Source of the DNA: VXNF01 sp965116465
Lineage (GTDB): Bacteria > Actinomycetota > Acidimicrobiia > Acidimicrobiales > CATQHL01
Length of the DNA: 64,000 bases
Direction: 5' to 3'
Assembly (NCBI GenBank): GCA_965116465.1
Contig: OZ220687.1
Span: 3,348,001 to 3,412,000 of the forward strand
The first letter of the stretch is position 1; every line of letters starts with the position of its first letter. The notes beneath the pieces are model-generated. The model ran no database searches. It saw nothing but the letters and a program-made list of their open reading frames with translations, and was not told the DNA's origin. Positions 60,230 to 64,000 of this stretch are shown piece by piece. Made by a program: the position numbers and the translations under genes.

Positions 60230-61252
60230 GTGCCTGCCGCCGACCGGCCGACGCCGGCGATCGCCGACTGCCACAACGATCTGCTGCTGGCCTGCCAGCA
60301 CCGGCGCGAGCGCGGCGTGGCCGATCCGTTCGGCGACGACTGGCTGGGTGGGTTGCGGGCCGGCGGGGTCGTCTTCCAGGTCCTGCCGATCTTCACCGAG
60401 GAGCAGTTCATCGGCGAGGGCGCCCTGCGACGCACCCTCGAGATCCTCGAGTTGAGCCGCGAGATCGCCGAACTGCACCACCGTGACGTCGGCATCGTGG
60501 AGACCGCCTCCGACATCGACGCGATCGTCGGGGACGGGCGCATCGCGCTCCTCCTGGCGCTCGAGGGGGCCGAGCCGGTGGGCTCGTCGCTCTCGATGCT
60601 CGAGACCATGTGGCGCCTGGGCGTGCGGCTGACGTCGCTGACCTGGAACCGCCGGACGATGCTGGCCGACGGCGTGGGCGAGACCGACACGGGTGGCCGG
60701 CTGACCTCCCTCGGCGTCGAGGCCGTGGCGGAGATGGAGCGCCTGGGGATGGTCGTGGACGTGAGCCATCTCTCGGCGCACGGCTTGGCGCACCTGGCCG
60801 AGGTGGCCACCAAGCCGTTCGTGGCGTCGCACTCCTCGTGCCGCGCTCTCTGCGGCCATCCTCGCAACCTCTCCGACGCCGAGTTGCGGCTCGTGGCCGG
60901 ATCGGGAGGTTTCATCGCCATCAATGCCACCGGGCGATTCGTGGCCGCCTCGGGAATCCCCACGATCGATCAGTACGTCGACCACGTGGAACATGCCGTG
61001 GCGACCGTCGGTGACGGTGCCGTGGCGATTGGCGCCGACTTCATCTGCGACCTGCTGGAGCAGGTGGACCCGATTCTCGGGCGCCAACTGCTGCTGGGTC
61101 CGGGGGACATCGTCCACATCGAGGAACTCAAGGCATCCGCCGACTTCGCCCTGCTCGCCCAGCGGCTGGTCGACCGGTTCGGTACCGAGAGCGCCGCCCG
61201 CATCGCCGCGGGAAACGTGCTCGAATTCTTCAGAGCCCGGCTCCCGGCGTGA
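60230..61252 (+). CDS. Membrane-dipeptidase-like metallopeptidase (M19)
   Basis: This 340-aa amidohydrolase-fold enzyme has the M19 zinc ligands: His and Asp in ADCHNDLL (residues about 12-19), the bridging Glu in LALEGAEP, His in VDVSHLS and His in VASHSSCRALCGHPRN. Family members cleave dipeptides or related amides. No signal peptide is present, so it is cytoplasmic. GTG 60230 lies 12 bp after the HyuA-like gene. In this cluster it may hydrolyse an N-acyl or N-carbamoyl product of ring opening. Confidence 0.9.
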   Translation: MPAADRPTPAIADCHNDLLLACQHRRERGVADPFGDDWLGGLRAGGVVFQVLPIFTEEQFIGEGALRRTLEILELSREIAELHHRDVGIVETASDIDAIVGDGRIALLLALEGAEPVGSSLSMLETMWRLGVRLTSLTWNRRTMLADGVGETDTGGRLTSLGVEAVAEMERLGMVVDVSHLSAHGLAHLAEVATKPFVASHSSCRALCGHPRNLSDAELRLVAGSGGFIAINATGRFVAASGIPTIDQYVDHVEHAVATVGDGAVAIGADFICDLLEQVDPILGRQLLLGPGDIVHIEELKASADFALLAQRLVDRFGTESAARIAAGNVLEFFRARLPA

Positions 61253-61313
61253 GACCGGCCAGCGGTGCCGGGTATCACGCGGCGAGCGGGCGGGGCCGGG
61301 TAGCGTACGTGCC

Positions 61314-62711
<1,398 letters not shown>

Positions 62712-62782
62712 GGGAGGTCCTGCCCGCCACCGCCCGCCCGGACCGGCCCGCGGTTCTGTGAGCCGCGGGGATCAATGAGCCT

Positions 62783-64000
62783 GTGACCGGGATCCACGGT
62801 CCCGCAGGGCACGGGCACCCTCCGGCGGCGGCTTCCGGTACCGGCCGGAGCGGCCGCCAGCGCCTGCGGCCGGTACTCGTGCTGCTCGGCGCGGCGCTGG
62901 TGGCGACGGTGGTGGGCGTCGTCTCTCTCTGGCCCGACGGAGCCGGCCGGGATGCCGTCGCCGAAGGGGCGGGCCAGGTGGGTCTCACCTCGGAGCGGTT
63001 CTCGGCGGAGGTCCAGTCGGTCCGCGAGGGACCCTGCTCGTATTCCACGGCCGAGAACCCGCAGAACTGCCGCACGGTCGTCCTCGTGCCGTCGAGCGGC
63101 CCGGATGCGCACACGCCGGTGACGCTGCCGGAGTTCAACCTCGAACAGACCGGCTACGTGCCCGACCCTGCGCCCGGCGACCGGATCATCGTGGGCTACG
63201 AGCCGTCCACGGACTTCTACTTCTACGCGGACGTGGACCGCCGGGCGACGCTGTGGGTCCTGGCGGGGGTGTTCGCCGTCTTCGTGCTGGTGCTCGGGCG
63301 GTTCCGGGGCCTGCGGTCGCTGGCCTCGATGGCGCTGACCGGGCTGGTGCTGGTGGGATTCGTGGCGCCGTCGATCCTCGATGGCCACGCGCCGCTGCTG
63401 GTCGCCGTCGTGGCGGCCTCGATGATCGCCTTCGCCGGCTTCTACCTGACGCACGGGCCGAAGCCCGAGACCACGATCGCCCTGGCGGGAACACTCGGCT
63501 CCCTGGGGCTCACGCTCGGCATCTCGGCCCTGTTCTTCGGTGCCGCCCGCTTCACCGGCGTCGCCACCGAGGAGGGGGCGATCCTGTCGTTCGTCTCCGG
63601 CGGCATCGACCTGTCGTCGCTGCTGCTGGCCGGCGCCATGATCGGAGCGCTGGGTGCCCTGGACGACGTGACGATCACCCAGGCCGCCACGGTTGCGGAG
63701 CTGCGGCGCGCCGATCCGACCATGAAGGCACCGAGGCTGATCGCCGCCGGTCTGCGCGTCGGCCGGGCGCACATCGCCTCCACGATCAACACCCTGCTGC
63801 TGGCCTACGTGGGCGCCGCCATGCCGTTGCTGCTGCTGTTCGCCGTGTCCGATCAGTCCTGGGGGATGGTCGCCAACTCCGAGCTGATCGCCGTGGAGAT
63901 CGCCCGCACCCTCTGCGGTTCCATCGGTCTCGTGGCCGCCGTGCCGCTCACGACCGCTCTGGCGGCCGTCCTGGGAGGCGAGGGGCGTCCCCGCCCCGCC
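62783..64000 (+). CDS. YibE/F-like multi-pass membrane protein (partial)
   Basis: The frame from GTG 62783 stays open for 406 codons to the window edge. After a basic cytoplasmic N-terminus and one helix (VLVLLGAALVATVVGVVSLW) comes an extracytoplasmic domain of about 100 residues. At least seven helices follow, with the conserved LAGAMIGALGALDDVTITQA and NTLLLAYVGAAMPLLLL of the YibE/F family. The transported or regulated substrate is unknown. The C-terminus is missing. Confidence 0.88.
   Translation, partial: MTGIHGPAGHGHPPAAASGTGRSGRQRLRPVLVLLGAALVATVVGVVSLWPDGAGRDAVAEGAGQVGLTSERFSAEVQSVREGPCSYSTAENPQNCRTVVLVPSSGPDAHTPVTLPEFNLEQTGYVPDPAPGDRIIVGYEPSTDFYFYADVDRRATLWVLAGVFAVFVLVLGRFRGLRSLASMALTGLVLVGFVAPSILDGHAPLLVAVVAASMIAFAGFYLTHGPKPETTIALAGTLGSLGLTLGISALFFGAARFTGVATEEGAILSFVSGGIDLSSLLLAGAMIGALGALDDVTITQAATVAELRRADPTMKAPRLIAAGLRVGRAHIASTINTLLLAYVGAAMPLLLLFAVSDQSWGMVANSELIAVEIARTLCGSIGLVAAVPLTTALAAVLGGEGRPRPA

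Overview
The window is GC-rich bacterial DNA with actinobacterial traits: GTG/TTG starts, Cys-Gly-Gly lipoproteins with low-complexity spacers, a RapZ whose P-loop ends GSGRS, and start-proximal operators at toxin-antitoxin genes. The mixture of core genes with many short-chain dehydrogenases, a molybdenum hydroxylase, a sulfatase and a flavin monooxygenase suggests an uncultured member of the Acidimicrobiia. That placement is inference; there is no rRNA or marker-gene search behind it.

Layout. 1-2.6 kb (minus): a BMP-type nucleoside/sugar ABC importer, cut by the window edge. 2.9-5.7 kb: uvrA. 5.9-10.4 kb: a complete sugar-type ABC operon (binding protein, permease, ATPase). 10.4-13.8 kb (minus): a 26-repeat RCC1/BLIP-II-like surface lipoprotein. 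14.1-21.0 kb: conserved core block with a clan AA protease, uvrC, rapZ, gap, pgk, tpiA, secG and tRNA-Leu(GAG). The yvcK and whiA genes normally between rapZ and gap are missing. 21.0-24.6 kb: remnant integrated element with two AlpA-like regulators, a frameshifted gene, a NYN nuclease, a HigBA-like pair and an integrase tail. 24.6-35.8 kb: ThDP enzyme, metallophosphoesterase, 2-hydroxyacid dehydrogenase, a TauABC/SsuABC-like transporter whose binding protein is internally duplicated, an SDR and a sulfatase. 35.8-38.5 kb: a defence/TA patch (mazF relic, second NYN protein, MazEF, DUF5615 pair). 38.7-44.5 kb: Baeyer-Villiger-type monooxygenase, a 24-G homopolymer, a 2-oxoacid dehydrogenase E1/E2 set with a minimal E2, an SDR and a MaoC hydratase. 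44.6-48.6 kb: VapBC-like pair, DUF2461 protein, DEAD helicase, YjbR relic and a secreted Calx-beta protein. 48.9-50.5 kb: two SDRs. 50.6-61.3 kb: mtnA, a four-gene molybdenum hydroxylase operon, and a rightward set of ornithine-cyclodeaminase-like, Asp/Glu/hydantoin racemase, S-Me-THD/DUF917, HyuA-like and M19 dipeptidase genes. 61.3-64 kb: a surface lipoprotein and a YibE/F-like membrane protein.

How the genes fit together. The three ABC operons each carry a strong stem-loop immediately after the binding-protein gene, which suggests shared control of subunit ratios. The 51.6-61.3 kb genes look like a catabolic unit for a cyclic ureide, thiohydantoin or related N-heterocycle: oxidative hydroxylation, racemisation, ring opening or desulfuration, then amide hydrolysis. 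This is the best candidate for a pathway that has not been described. The two NYN/TA patches are the best candidates for defence functions. Two REP-like palindromes were found, one of them inside a reading frame.
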